Both the position numbers and the translations under genes were made by a program. Shown here piece after piece: positions 23,627 to 33,067 of a stretch of 64,000 nt of DNA. How positions within the stretch are numbered: position 1 is the stretch's first letter; each line of letters begins with the position of its first letter. This DNA comes from an uncultured Eubacteriales bacterium. GTDB lineage: Bacteria; Bacillota; Clostridia; Lachnospirales; Lachnospiraceae. The DNA is taken from the NCBI GenBank assembly GCA_900545175.1, contig UQYF01000010.1, forward strand, positions 12,737 through 76,736, given 5' to 3'. Below the pieces are notes generated by a model. It did no database searches. It was not told the DNA's origin and saw only the letters and a program-made list of their open reading frames with translations.

Positions 23627-25491
23627 TGGCAAAATATGTCGGATATAAAAGACCAAAGGACACGAAAAAGACCATAAAGCACCTGCTCGTCTACCTTGGC
23701 TTTCATAAATGGTCGTTCGTGCTTGTTGCACTGTTAGTATTCATAAGTGCCGGCGCAAATATTATGGGAACATACCTTTTAAAGCCGGTAATCAATAAAT
23801 TCATTGTTCCGGGTGATACTACAGGGCTTATAAGGGCTGTTATTTCGATGGGTGTGATGTATCTGTGCGGTGCACTGGCAACTTTCGCATACAACAGACT
23901 GATGGTGATTACTTCGCAGAAGGTCATAAAGGAGATAAGGAATGACCTTTTTGCACATACACAGAAGCTTCCGCTAAGCTATTTTGATGCTCATTCACAT
24001 GGCGAGCTTATGAGCCGGTTTACTAACGATGTGGACACGGTTCAGGAAGCTATGAACAGCAGCTTTGCCATGATAATACAGAGCTTCATGCAGCTTTTCG
24101 GAACGATAGTGATGATGATGGTGTTAAGTGTTAAGCTTTCACTTATCGTTGTTGTTTTCCTTCTGCTTATGTTTGCGTTCATCAAGGTAAATGGCAGGCA
24201 GAGCAAGAAGTATTTTAACAGGCAGCAGGAAGAGCTTGGAAAAATTAACGGCTTTGTGCAGGAGATGATGGCAGGTCAGAAGGTCGAGAAGGTGTTCAAT
24301 CACGAAGCAAAGGATTTTGAGCGTTTCTGTGAGATGAATGAGAGATTAAGAAAAGAATCCACTCATGCACTTACTTTTGCAGGGAGAATGGTTCCTACGA
24401 TAGTTTCTCTTTCCTACTTTAACTATGCCGTATCTGCCTGTGTGGGTGGACTTATGGCAATAAAAGGACTATTAGACCTTGGAACCCTGTCAGCATACCT
24501 TGTGTATGTGCGGCAGAGCGCCATGCCATTGAACCAGTTCACGAATCAGGTAAATTTTCTCCTTTCAGCTTTGTCAGGTGCGGAGCGTATTTTTGAGATG
24601 ATGGACGAGGATCCGGAGCTTGACGAGGGAACAGTAACGCTGTGCAATGCAGTGAGAACTCCCGATGGTGAGCTTATAGAATGCGAGGAGAGAACAGGGC
24701 TTTTCGCATGGAAGGTATCTGATACCGGAAGCCTGAGAACACCATGTCTTGTGGAGCTTAAGGGCGATGTGCGATTTAAGGATGTAGTGTTCGGATATGT
24801 GCCTGGGAAGAGAGTTTTAAACGGAATATCACTTTTTGCCAAGCCGGGACAAAAGATAGCATTTGTCGGCTCAACCGGAGCGGGAAAGACAACCATTGTA
24901 AATCTTGTTAACAGGTTCTATGAGATACAGTCGGGAACAATAACCTATGACGGAATTGACATCAAGGATATAAAGAAGGATGACCTGCGCCGTTCACTTG
25001 CAATGGTAATTCAGGAGACACATCTTTTTACCGGCACAATAGCGGATAATATAAGATATGGAAATCCTCATGCGACTGACGAGGAGGTATCGGAGGCTGC
25101 AAGGATAGCCAACGCAGATTCATTTATAAAATGGCTGCCGGAGGGCTACAATACAATGCTCTATTCTGACGGAGGAAATCTCTCACAGGGTCAGAGACAG
25201 CTTCTTGCAATAGCAAGGGCAGCAGCTGCGAAGCCGCCTGTGCTCATCCTTGATGAGGCGACAAGCTCGGTAGACACAAGAACAGAGCGCCTTATTGAAA
25301 AAGGAATGGATGCAATCATGGAGGGCAGAACCGTGTTCGTAATAGCACACAGACTGTCCACGGTAAGAAACTCGGAGGCGATTATGGTGCTTGAAAAGGG
25401 CGGGATAATTGAGAGAGGAAGCCATGAGGAGCTGCTTGCACAGGAAGGAAGATACTATAGACTGTATATGGGGCAGTTCGAATTAGAGTGA
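23626..25491 (+). CDS. ABC exporter half-transporter, catalytic-site subunit
   Basis: A 621-residue partner of the preceding gene. Six membrane helices are followed by an ATPase domain with canonical Walker A GSTGAGKTT, LSQGQRQ signature and LILDEATSSVDT with the catalytic Glu. An extra segment of about 45 residues lies between the membrane and ATPase domains (around 335-380, SGELIECEERTG-like acidic region), as in other heterodimer partners. Together the two subunits probably expel drugs or lipids. Expression is likely governed by the MarR-type operator at 21863 and the MarR gene downstream. Confidence 0.93.
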   Translation: MAKYVGYKRPKDTKKTIKHLLVYLGFHKWSFVLVALLVFISAGANIMGTYLLKPVINKFIVPGDTTGLIRAVISMGVMYLCGALATFAYNRLMVITSQKVIKEIRNDLFAHTQKLPLSYFDAHSHGELMSRFTNDVDTVQEAMNSSFAMIIQSFMQLFGTIVMMMVLSVKLSLIVVVFLLLMFAFIKVNGRQSKKYFNRQQEELGKINGFVQEMMAGQKVEKVFNHEAKDFERFCEMNERLRKESTHALTFAGRMVPTIVSLSYFNYAVSACVGGLMAIKGLLDLGTLSAYLVYVRQSAMPLNQFTNQVNFLLSALSGAERIFEMMDEDPELDEGTVTLCNAVRTPDGELIECEERTGLFAWKVSDTGSLRTPCLVELKGDVRFKDVVFGYVPGKRVLNGISLFAKPGQKIAFVGSTGAGKTTIVNLVNRFYEIQSGTITYDGIDIKDIKKDDLRRSLAMVIQETHLFTGTIADNIRYGNPHATDEEVSEAARIANADSFIKWLPEGYNTMLYSDGGNLSQGQRQLLAIARAAAAKPPVLILDEATSSVDTRTERLIEKGMDAIMEGRTVFVIAHRLSTVRNSEAIMVLEKGGIIERGSHEELLAQEGRYYRLYMGQFELE

Positions 25492-25510
25492 TTGTTATGA
25501 CGATATGAAG

Positions 25511-25720
25511 TATATAATTGCGAAACTCAGTTTGCACATACGGACGTTGTGTAATTTTGCCGGTACCCTTCCGGACGCGTTCTCACTCATTTTAAAGCGT
25601 AGTGGCGCATAAGCGGCTAAAATACAGCCGCTAAACGCCAACGCTTTAAAAAAGGTCCGGCAGTGTACCGGTAAAATTACACAACTGTTTGTTTACGAAT
25701 TTGCGTTTCGCAATTATTTA
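25511..25720. mobile_element. MITE-like element, family 1, copy 2
   Basis: A 210-bp non-coding element with terminal repeats TAATTGCGAAAC at both ends and subterminal GTTGTGTAATTTT motifs, matching both ends of the element at 6063-6316. The middle (GCGTTCTCACTC..., AGCGGCTAAAATACAGCCGCT) is different and forms hairpins. No target duplication is detectable. It separates the ABC exporter operon from the MarR gene. Confidence 0.75.
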
Positions 25721-25722
25721 AC

Positions 25723-25789
25723 GGATGTCGGGTGTCAAAACATGCTATACATTTATAACATAAATCAGCATGTTTTGCCACTTGAATCC
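25723..25789. mobile_element. Inverted-repeat element, family 2, short copy
   Basis: A 67-bp element made almost only of the two ends of family 2: GGATGTCGGGTGTC...AACATGCT at 25723-25746 and its complement at 25767-25789. Probably an internal-deletion form. It begins 2 bases after the family 1 element ends. Confidence 0.7.
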
Positions 25790-25823
25790 TGATGTAATAT
25801 AAAGCATAGAGAGGTATATTTGT

Positions 25824-26270
25824 ATGGAAAGAGACGGATTGGGGAGCGCTTTTTTGCGCGTAGAGCTGCTTAGAAGGAAGCTGTTAAGACCGCATTTTAT
25901 CGAGCTTGGGCTGACAGTGGGGCAGGGACAGCCACGGATACTCAGGATGTTAAGGCTAAAGGGTGCGATGAGCCAGAGAGAGCTTGCCGACTTATGTGTT
26001 CTTGATGTGACCACGATGTCTAGAACGCTTGACAAGCTTGAGAAGATGGGGCTTGTAAAGAGAACGGACAATCCTGGATGCAGGCGCTCATGGGTCATAT
26101 CGCTCACACCTGCGGGTGAAGAAAAAGCAGATAAGGTTATAGAGCTTTTTAAGATGGCGGATGAGATATTTTCAGATGGAATGACAGATGAAGAAATTAA
26201 AAAGCTATATGACATGCTCACAGTTATAGAGGAGAATGTTGAGAGGAATATGCCGGATTATCGGGAGTAA
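25824..26270 (+). CDS. MarR-family transcriptional regulator
   Basis: A 148-residue winged-helix repressor: GQPRILRMLRLKGAMSQRELADLCVLDVTTMSRTLDKLEKMGLVKR covers the DNA-binding helices and the wing is RTDNPGCRRSWVISLT. AGAGG precedes the ATG. It lies downstream of the heterodimeric ABC exporter genes, separated by two repeat elements. It is the likely ligand-responsive repressor of that operon through the palindrome at 21863-21886. A terminator follows. Confidence 0.93.
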   Translation: MERDGLGSAFLRVELLRRKLLRPHFIELGLTVGQGQPRILRMLRLKGAMSQRELADLCVLDVTTMSRTLDKLEKMGLVKRTDNPGCRRSWVISLTPAGEEKADKVIELFKMADEIFSDGMTDEEIKKLYDMLTVIEENVERNMPDYRE

Positions 26271-26271
26271 G

Positions 26272-26308
26272 GATAGCATATATTCTGGAAAGCTGAATAT
26301 ATGCTATC
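26272..26308 (+). terminator. Terminator after the MarR gene
   Basis: GATAGCATATATTC (26272-26285) pairs perfectly with 26295-26308 around a 9-base loop. The following T-tract is weak. Confidence 0.7.
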
Positions 26309-26333
26309 TGTGAAATTGTTTAATTATGTTATT

Positions 26334-26354
26334 GGGCTGCCTAGCGGGCAGCCC
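26334..26354 (-). terminator. Hairpin at the 3' end of the GNAT gene
   Basis: GGGCTGC (26334-26340) pairs with its reverse complement at 26348-26354 and straddles the acetyltransferase stop codon. No T-tract of note. Confidence 0.5.
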
Positions 26355-26901
26355 AGTCTTTTTTCCATAGTATGTTAGCGTTGGAAGCTTCTATTTTTCC
26401 GTAACGTGTCGTATATTTTACAGCTTTTACAAAATGAAATCCGCATTTTTCCTGAACGCGTGCGGATTGTCTGTTGTGCAGGAAATACAAGTAGGTTACA
26501 AAGTCGAGCCCACAGTCCTCAAAGAGATAGCGTATTACTTCGGTGACCGCCTCAGGCATCAAGCCCTGTCCCCAGTAATCCTTTGAGAGAGTACAGCCGA
26601 TTTCGCGTCCCTTGTACTTAGCAAGTTCGGGGAAAAAATCTTCATTATAATTTTCAACTCCAAGAGAGCCGATGACTTTTCCTTCGTATTCAATGGCGAA
26701 GGTTTTCTTTTCTGAGATAAACATATCAAGTATAGTCTGCGATTCTGTCTTGTCTTTGTGGGGAAGCCAGCCGGCCATCTGACCGACACCGTCAACATGG
26801 GCATATTCGTAAAAATCGTCAAGGTCGGACTGTCTCCATGGGCGCAGTATGAGACGATTGGTTTTTAGAGTTACATTTGAAATATCAATAGGTGTATTCA
26901 T
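26341..26901 (-). CDS. GNAT acetyltransferase, RimJ/RimL type
   Basis: A 186-residue N-acetyltransferase: the N-terminal LKTNRLILRPWRQSDLDDFYEYA is typical of the RimJ/RimL group. The acetyl-CoA loop is EIGCTLSKDYWGQGLMPEAVTEV, followed by LHNRQSARVQEKCGF. It probably acetylates an amino group of a protein, ribosomal peptide or antibiotic. Monocistronic and convergent with the MarR gene. Confidence 0.93.
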   Translation of the reverse strand: MNTPIDISNVTLKTNRLILRPWRQSDLDDFYEYAHVDGVGQMAGWLPHKDKTESQTILDMFISEKKTFAIEYEGKVIGSLGVENYNEDFFPELAKYKGREIGCTLSKDYWGQGLMPEAVTEVIRYLFEDCGLDFVTYLYFLHNRQSARVQEKCGFHFVKAVKYTTRYGKIEASNANILWKKDWAAR

Positions 26902-26991
26902 GGCATTTCCCCGCTTTCTTTTTTAGTAAATTTCAGCTAATTTACCACCGATATAAATAATTGTCAAGAAATAATTTATTTAAGTTTTCAG

Positions 26992-27014
26992 AGCATGCTT
27001 TGGCACCTTAATCT
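26992..27014. repeat. Possible family 2 end remnant
   Basis: GAGCATGCTTTGGCACCTTAATC resembles a right end of the inverted-repeat element (AGCATGTTTTGCCACTTGAATC). No partner end is visible. Confidence 0.3.
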
Positions 27015-27143
27015 TTTCAAGGAATAATTTGTGATTTGATAAAATATGCATTTAAAAAAATAAAATAAAGTGGTATATTAATTAATATTATGATTTCTGC
27101 CTGCGTGATGGCGGACTGATGCAGACATTTTCCGGAGGTGCTT

Positions 27144-28247
27144 ATGGAAATTAGAGATACAGATATAATGCAGCTTTTAGATAAGATTACAGCTCTAAGG
27201 CATGAGCTTCATAAAATCCCGGAGGCGTCCATGAAAGAGCATAAGACAAAGCAGAAAATCATGAGCTTTATAGCTGAGAATACGCAGCTTGATATTGTTG
27301 ACTGCGGTTTCTGGTTTTATGTCGTAAAAAAAGCCGATGAACACAAGAAAGGTGCAATAGCTTTCCGTGCCGATATGGATGCTGTGTGCGGCAAGGACGG
27401 GCTTTATGGGCATTACTGCGGGCATGATGGACACAGCAGCATACTTGCGGGGCTTGCATTAGTGCTTGCAGGCAAAAAGACAGACAGGGATGTATATCTG
27501 ATTTTTCAGCCCGGTGAGGAGACCGGAGAGGGAGCGAAAATATGTTCACAGCTTATTGTAGATAAAAATATTGAAGAGATATACGGACTTCACAATATAC
27601 CCGGACATGCAAGAGGAAATATTATTGTGAGTGAAGGCACATTTGCCTGTGCTTCGACAGGGCTTGAGATATCAATGCATGGAACACCAAGCCATGCTGC
27701 ATATCCGGAGGCGGGAAGAAATCCCGGACCGGCTCTTGCAAAGCTGCTTTTGGATGTAGAAGACCTGACAGAGCGTGTAAATGAGCATGAAGGGTTCGTC
27801 CTTATGACGCTTATAGGGATTGAAGCCGGAAGCTCAAGCTATGGAGTCGCTGCATCGGAGGGTGTATTAAGGCTCACTGTAAGAGGTGAGAGGGAATATG
27901 TGTTTGAAAGCTATATAAACAGGATAGCTGAGCTTGCGGTGAGCGCAGCACATCGGGCAGGAGTTACGGTTGATATAAGACAGATAGAGAGATTTCCTGC
28001 GACAGAGAATCACCATGAGAGTGTGCAAAGGATTATCTCATGTGCTGATAGGCTTGGACTTACGGTGGATAAGCTTCATAAGCCTATGCGATGGTCGGAG
28101 GATTTCGGATATTATCTTATGGGAACAGGAGGAGCATTTTTCGGAGTTGGAGACGGTGAAGCTTATGCACAGCTTCACACGCAGGAATATGAATTTCCTG
28201 ATGGGATTATGGAGAATGCAATTACACTTTTTGCAGGATTAATTTAG
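27144..28247 (+). CDS. M20-family amidohydrolase
   Basis: A 367-residue metal-dependent amidohydrolase of the M20D/aminoacylase type. Motifs: LRHELHKIPEASMKEHKT at the start, FRADMDAVCG, the metal ligands HYCGHDGHSS, and FQPGEETGEGAK with the catalytic Glu pair. The lid domain is in the middle (STGLEISMHGTPSHAAYPEAGRNP). It removes an acyl group from an amino acid or similar amide. The ATG at 27144 follows CGGAGG by 5 bases. The 3' end is tandemly duplicated (28243-28326). Confidence 0.92.
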   Translation: MEIRDTDIMQLLDKITALRHELHKIPEASMKEHKTKQKIMSFIAENTQLDIVDCGFWFYVVKKADEHKKGAIAFRADMDAVCGKDGLYGHYCGHDGHSSILAGLALVLAGKKTDRDVYLIFQPGEETGEGAKICSQLIVDKNIEEIYGLHNIPGHARGNIIVSEGTFACASTGLEISMHGTPSHAAYPEAGRNPGPALAKLLLDVEDLTERVNEHEGFVLMTLIGIEAGSSSYGVAASEGVLRLTVRGEREYVFESYINRIAELAVSAAHRAGVTVDIRQIERFPATENHHESVQRIISCADRLGLTVDKLHKPMRWSEDFGYYLMGTGGAFFGVGDGEAYAQLHTQEYEFPDGIMENAITLFAGLI

Positions 28248-28326
28248 AAAGTATATATTATTCAGGCAATTTACAGACTAATTATTTAGAAAGAATATAT
28301 TATTCAGATAATTTGCAGACTGATTA
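28243..28326 (+). repeat. Tandem 42-bp duplication at the M20 stop codon
   Basis: Two copies of 42 bp (28243-28284, 28285-28326), each starting TTTAGAAAG with TATATTATTCAG inside, about 88% identical. The first includes the stop codon of the amidohydrolase. The unit is 14 codons, so the stop is repeated in frame. Confidence 0.8.
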
Positions 28327-28437
28327 TATAGATGGATATGAATGATTTACCGCAAACCATATGGCACATGGTATCAATGTACAGGTTTTAGTGCTTAACT
28401 GTAATTGGTTATTGAGAATAAAATATTAGGAGCGTAT

Positions 28438-30813
28438 ATGAAATTAAAGGAGCTTATTAAGGAACATCATGGATTGGCATTTGTTGCTGTTGTGGAGATT
28501 TTTATAATATTGTGGGCATTTGTTTCGCTGTTTGGCAGACGCACAGTGGTTGAGTTTGATTTAAGCAGAGCCGACTACTACAATTTTTGTGCGGTATCGG
28601 ACGGAACGCTTGTGATAAAGCAGTCTGACAATGAGACAGATGCAGGCACGATATCAGCAGCATTCGGAAACATTAATTTAAGACCCGGCAGGTATGAAAT
28701 AGAGGCCGTGTACAAGGCTGATATTGATGACTATGATGCTTCAAAGTGGAGCGGCGGAAGTGAGATTCCGATATGCAGCATAAATGTATCATCTTCGACA
28801 TTTATTCAGCAGTTAGTCGGAGGAGGATTTAATATATATTATGGCACGACAGAAAATAAAGAGCCGTTTTGGATTAATTCTCTCACAAAATGCAGGGATT
28901 TAACGCTTAATATAACATATCAGGGATATGGAAATATCACTATCAAGAAGCTTGTGATTGCGGAATCGCTGTATTTCAGGTTCGTAAGATTTTTTGCTGT
29001 GCTGCTTATCATAAGCGGAATTGACATGCTTGCCTACATGATAATAAAGCAGATAAAAAATCCGGGAAACAGCGCTGCCATTGAGCTTGCTGTGATAACA
29101 TTCTTTGCAAGTCTTCCGATGATGTACAGATACATATATGTGGGGCATGACCTGACATTTCACATGGCGAGGATAGCGCAGATAGCAGATGGAATAAAGG
29201 CCGGAAACTGGCTTGTAAAGATACAGCCCGATATGATAAACGGATATGGCTATGCAACACCTCTGTTTTATCCGCAGTTATTTTTATATATTCCTGCTCT
29301 GCTTACTGTGCTTGGTTTTCCGATCCAGACAAGCTACCAGATATTCGTTGTGATAATCAATTTTGCTACGTGTGCTGTAAGCTATTATGCACTTAAGAAT
29401 GTATCAGATAACAGAAACGCTGCCGTTTTGGGAAGCTTTCTATATACACTTGCGCCATACAGGTTAAGTGAATTGTATCTTGCGGCGAGGTTAGGAGAGA
29501 TACTGTCAATGGTATTTTTCCCGCTTATAATATATGGGATGTACAAGGTCTATAAGGATGATGAGAGCCTTACCTTAAGAAAATGTGTTCCGCTCATACT
29601 TGGAATAAGCGGAGTTATACAGAGCCATATTGTATCAAGCCTGTTTGTGGGAATATTTATAGGAATTTTTGTTCTATTGAACATAAGAAAGACATTCAGG
29701 GTAAGAAGGTTATGCTATCTTGCAGCATCTGCGGTAATTGTGCTTATGTTAAATGCATGGTTTATCGTGCCGTTTATTGATTCGATGGATATGGATATAC
29801 TTGTAAATGGCACAGGCAGCCTGATGTTTCAGGGCTCAGGCGTGTATCCTATGCAGATATTTTCTCTGTTCTATTACGGAAAGGGAACAAATGTACCGAT
29901 GTTTGCGAGCGGAGAATTCTGTCTTACGATGGGAGTTCCGCTTATAACAGGAATTGCGGTGTGGCTATATGTGCGCTGCAAATACAGCAAATCGGAGATA
30001 AAAAATGACAGGCTTTATAAGGTTGGAAATATAACTGCAATATTTGCCATAATGACTATTATATTCTCTTTGTGGATTTTTCCATGGGACGAGATTAACA
30101 ATATAAGCAAAACTATAGCAATATGGCTGGCTAAGATTGAATTTTCATGGAGATTTCTGAGCGTGGGTGCAGCATTTGCAGCGTTTGCCACAGCAGCAGG
30201 AATGTATTATGTAAAAAAGGCTGATACCAAGGTCTATACAGGTGCAGCGGCATGTATGCTGGCACTTACAGTGATTTCGGCAGGCTTTTTCTATGCTGAT
30301 TTGTCAAATGGCACAACAGGAGCGCAGATATATTCTGACAACCAGACAGATACATTCGCACTTGGCGTGACTAATGATTATCAGCTTGAAGGAACAGATA
30401 TAACCATGTGCAGGAACAGACAGCTTGAAGTTACATCGGATGTGCTGACAGTTGACAGCTATACATATGACAGCGGTGTCACGACAATCGATGTAAATAA
30501 TATGGGAAGTGACGGATTTGAGAAGGTTATTCTGCCACTGTTCGATTATCCGGGATATAGGGCATATGATTCTGGCACCGGTGAGAGCTTCTATCTTGAA
30601 GCAGGCGCTAACAGGAGAGTCATGGTAAATGTTCCGGCAGGGTATAAAGGCACAATAACAGTGAGGTATTTTGAAAAGCCATGGTGGAGATTGGCTGAGG
30701 GAGTATCGGCAGTCACATTGATTGTCATTATTGTGATATGCTGTATCGGAGAGAAAAATAAGTCAGGCTTATTCTTACAAAAATTAAGAAAGTACCATAA
30801 TAGTAAGGAGTAA
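28438..30813 (+). CDS. Large GT-C-like membrane protein (PTPS-related domain)
   Basis: A 791-residue polytopic membrane protein. One N-terminal helix (about 12-28) is followed by an extracytoplasmic beta-rich domain (to ~185), about 12 membrane helices (~190-650), and a C-terminal extracytoplasmic domain with a last helix. The first loop motif YVGHDLTFHMARI (Asp and His) is typical of the 6-pyruvoyl-tetrahydropterin-synthase-related/YfhO-like membrane family, whose fold resembles GT-C glycosyltransferases using lipid-linked sugars. AGGAG precedes the ATG at 28438. First gene of a five-gene sugar-transfer cluster. Activity inferred from fold and neighbours. Confidence 0.72.
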   Translation: MKLKELIKEHHGLAFVAVVEIFIILWAFVSLFGRRTVVEFDLSRADYYNFCAVSDGTLVIKQSDNETDAGTISAAFGNINLRPGRYEIEAVYKADIDDYDASKWSGGSEIPICSINVSSSTFIQQLVGGGFNIYYGTTENKEPFWINSLTKCRDLTLNITYQGYGNITIKKLVIAESLYFRFVRFFAVLLIISGIDMLAYMIIKQIKNPGNSAAIELAVITFFASLPMMYRYIYVGHDLTFHMARIAQIADGIKAGNWLVKIQPDMINGYGYATPLFYPQLFLYIPALLTVLGFPIQTSYQIFVVIINFATCAVSYYALKNVSDNRNAAVLGSFLYTLAPYRLSELYLAARLGEILSMVFFPLIIYGMYKVYKDDESLTLRKCVPLILGISGVIQSHIVSSLFVGIFIGIFVLLNIRKTFRVRRLCYLAASAVIVLMLNAWFIVPFIDSMDMDILVNGTGSLMFQGSGVYPMQIFSLFYYGKGTNVPMFASGEFCLTMGVPLITGIAVWLYVRCKYSKSEIKNDRLYKVGNITAIFAIMTIIFSLWIFPWDEINNISKTIAIWLAKIEFSWRFLSVGAAFAAFATAAGMYYVKKADTKVYTGAAACMLALTVISAGFFYADLSNGTTGAQIYSDNQTDTFALGVTNDYQLEGTDITMCRNRQLEVTSDVLTVDSYTYDSGVTTIDVNNMGSDGFEKVILPLFDYPGYRAYDSGTGESFYLEAGANRRVMVNVPAGYKGTITVRYFEKPWWRLAEGVSAVTLIVIIVICCIGEKNKSGLFLQKLRKYHNSKE

Positions 30814-30878
30814 TGCAAAAGCTGACTGCCTAAGATATCGTTTTTTCTGATATTTATGTCAGCAGAATGAGGATTGAT

Positions 30879-31997
30879 ATGATATATGATAAGATAATAA
30901 TAGGTGCAGGCTTATATGGCTTATATGCTGCACTGTATAGTGGAAAAAAAGGTCAGAAGGTTCTTGTTATAGAGAAGGAGCAGCGTCCTTTCTTAAGAGC
31001 TACATTCATAAATCAGGCGCGTGTCCATATGGGCTACCACTATCCCAGAAGTATATACACAGCGATGAAATCAGCGCATTATTTTAACAGATTCAATGAG
31101 GATTTCGGATTTTGCGTGAACAGCGAATTTGACCAGATTTATGCGACATCGGCGGATTTTTCATGGACGGCAGCCAATGAATTTAAGCTTTTCTGCCAGA
31201 ATGTAGGTATTCCTTGTGAGGAGCTCGCTGTCGGAAAGTATTTTAACGACAATGTATGTGACGGTGCATTTATGACAAAGGAATATACCTACGACGCATC
31301 GATTCTCAGGGAATATTTTATGAATGAGCTTGAAAAATATAAGAATGTCACGCTTAAGTTCTGCGAAAATATCACGCAGATAGACAGAGCCGGAGACGTA
31401 TATGTGATAAAGACGGATAAGGGTGAATATTCCTCCGGTTATATTTTTAATGCGACATACGCATCCGTAAACCAGATACATTCGATGGCGGGCTTTGACT
31501 CATTTAACATAAAATACGAGCTGTGTGAGATTATACTATGCGAGCCTTCCGAGAAGTTAAAGGGTACAGGCTTTACGGTTATGGATGGGCCTTTCTTTTC
31601 GATAATGCCTTTTGGCAAGACCGGATTTCACTCACTTACAACCGTGACGAGAACTCCGCATGATACATGCTATGAGAAGCTGCCTGTATTTTCATGTCAG
31701 GACGGAATTGAGTGCAGTCAGATGAGTCTTGGAAATTGTGACACCTGCAAGAGAAAGCCGGAGACATCATGGAAGTATATGCAGAGCATGGCTCATAAAT
31801 ATATGAGAGCCGAGTATGCTTTTAAATATCATAGCTCGCGTTTTTCAATGAAGCCTATTCTTAAAACCTCTGAGGTTGACGATTCAAGACCGACGCTCAT
31901 AAAAGTCATGTCGCAGAAGCCATATTTTGTGAGTGTGCTAAGCGGAAAAATCAACACAGTGTATGATGTGGATGAGTTTTTAGATATGGAAGATTAA
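30879..31997 (+). CDS. FAD-dependent oxidoreductase
   Basis: A 372-residue flavoprotein of the amino-acid-oxidase/DAO type. The dinucleotide-binding motif IIIGAGLYGLYAALYSGKKGQKVLVIEKE is at residues ~5-33, and a second nucleotide motif lies near YIFNATYA. It has a cysteine-rich segment (CQDGIECSQMSLGNCDTCKRK). Start ATG 30879. Such enzymes occur in cell-surface sugar clusters, sometimes oxidising a sugar or lipid-linked intermediate; substrate unknown. It sits between the GT-C-like protein and two GT2 enzymes in one probable operon. Confidence 0.8.
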   Translation: MIYDKIIIGAGLYGLYAALYSGKKGQKVLVIEKEQRPFLRATFINQARVHMGYHYPRSIYTAMKSAHYFNRFNEDFGFCVNSEFDQIYATSADFSWTAANEFKLFCQNVGIPCEELAVGKYFNDNVCDGAFMTKEYTYDASILREYFMNELEKYKNVTLKFCENITQIDRAGDVYVIKTDKGEYSSGYIFNATYASVNQIHSMAGFDSFNIKYELCEIILCEPSEKLKGTGFTVMDGPFFSIMPFGKTGFHSLTTVTRTPHDTCYEKLPVFSCQDGIECSQMSLGNCDTCKRKPETSWKYMQSMAHKYMRAEYAFKYHSSRFSMKPILKTSEVDDSRPTLIKVMSQKPYFVSVLSGKINTVYDVDEFLDMED

Positions 31998-32020
31998 AAT
32001 AAAGTGATTTGGAGGTTCAT

Positions 32021-32965
32021 ATGAATGAAGTAAAGACAAAGAGAAATAAATGCTTTGTCAGTGCAGTTGCATATATACATAATAATACGCAGGCTGAGAT
32101 AGAATATTTTCTCTCGAATGTTGTCAGCAGAATAAATGCCGATTTTGAAAATTTTGAGCTGATACTTGTGTGCGATGATGACTCGTATAATTATGTTGCC
32201 GCAGCAAAAAAGAATGTGGATGGATATGGTTCGCCTGCGATAGTATCCGTCATAAAGCTGGCTTATTATCAGGGAGTTGAGGCGGCGATATGTGCCGGTG
32301 ACGATTTGGCGGTAGGTGATTTTGTATATGAGTTCGACAATATTAATGTTAATTATGACCTGAATCTTATATTGGACGTGTTCAACAGAGCAAGAGAAGG
32401 AAATGATATTGTCTTTGCAGGTGATGACACAATGCAGCTGTCATCAAGAATTTTTTACAGGCTGATTAACATAAATAAAGCTAAAGCGGTAAGACATGAC
32501 ACATTCAGAATCGTGTCGCGCAGAGCGCTAAACCGTGTAAAAAAGATGAACCGCGGAATACAGTACCGCAAATATCTGTATGTGACAAGCGGTCTGCCGT
32601 TTGACTATATACAGTACAAGCCCGTCAACGGAAACAGGGAGAAGAATACACGCAGTGAAAGCTCCTACAGGCTCAATTCGGGAATAAGCTACATGATGAT
32701 TTATACAAAAGTAATCGAAAAAGTTACGCTTATGCTGAGTGCTATTTTTCTGCTTGTATCGGTTGGAGTTGGAATATGGACGATATATTCTCTCTTTTAT
32801 GATACAAATCTCGCTGCCGGGTGGGTATCTCTTATGGGAGTCATATCGTTTGGCTTTTTTGGAGTTTTTCTGCTTATAATGTTTTTGACAAAGTATATGA
32901 ACATAATACTTGAAGTTAATACAAGAAGGCTTGACTATATTGTGGAGAGCGTTGACAAGGTATGA
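32021..32965 (+). CDS. GT2-family glycosyltransferase with C-terminal membrane helices
   Basis: A 314-residue glycosyltransferase-A-type protein. FELILVCDDDSYNYV carries a nucleotide-sugar binding Asp, and GDFVYEFDNINVNYD stands where DxD is expected, so the metal site is atypical (EFDN). Two C-terminal helices (about 233-255 and 265-290) anchor it, like polyprenyl-phosphate sugar transferases. The ATG at 32021 follows TTTGGAGG. A likely partner of the GT-C-like protein, making its lipid-linked sugar donor. Confidence 0.78.
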   Translation: MNEVKTKRNKCFVSAVAYIHNNTQAEIEYFLSNVVSRINADFENFELILVCDDDSYNYVAAAKKNVDGYGSPAIVSVIKLAYYQGVEAAICAGDDLAVGDFVYEFDNINVNYDLNLILDVFNRAREGNDIVFAGDDTMQLSSRIFYRLININKAKAVRHDTFRIVSRRALNRVKKMNRGIQYRKYLYVTSGLPFDYIQYKPVNGNREKNTRSESSYRLNSGISYMMIYTKVIEKVTLMLSAIFLLVSVGVGIWTIYSLFYDTNLAAGWVSLMGVISFGFFGVFLLIMFLTKYMNIILEVNTRRLDYIVESVDKV

Positions 32966-33067
32966 TGCATAAGTGCAGGCAGCATGGCTGCGATTTATTA
33001 AGTATAATGGCATTGCAGGCATCTGAATGATAAATAGCCTGATAGAATATGAAATGGAGAAAGAAAT

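Noticed and set aside
25500..25731. Target-site duplication around family 1 copy 2
   Set aside because: Flanks ACGATATGAAG and ACGGATGTCGG differ at too many positions to call a duplication.
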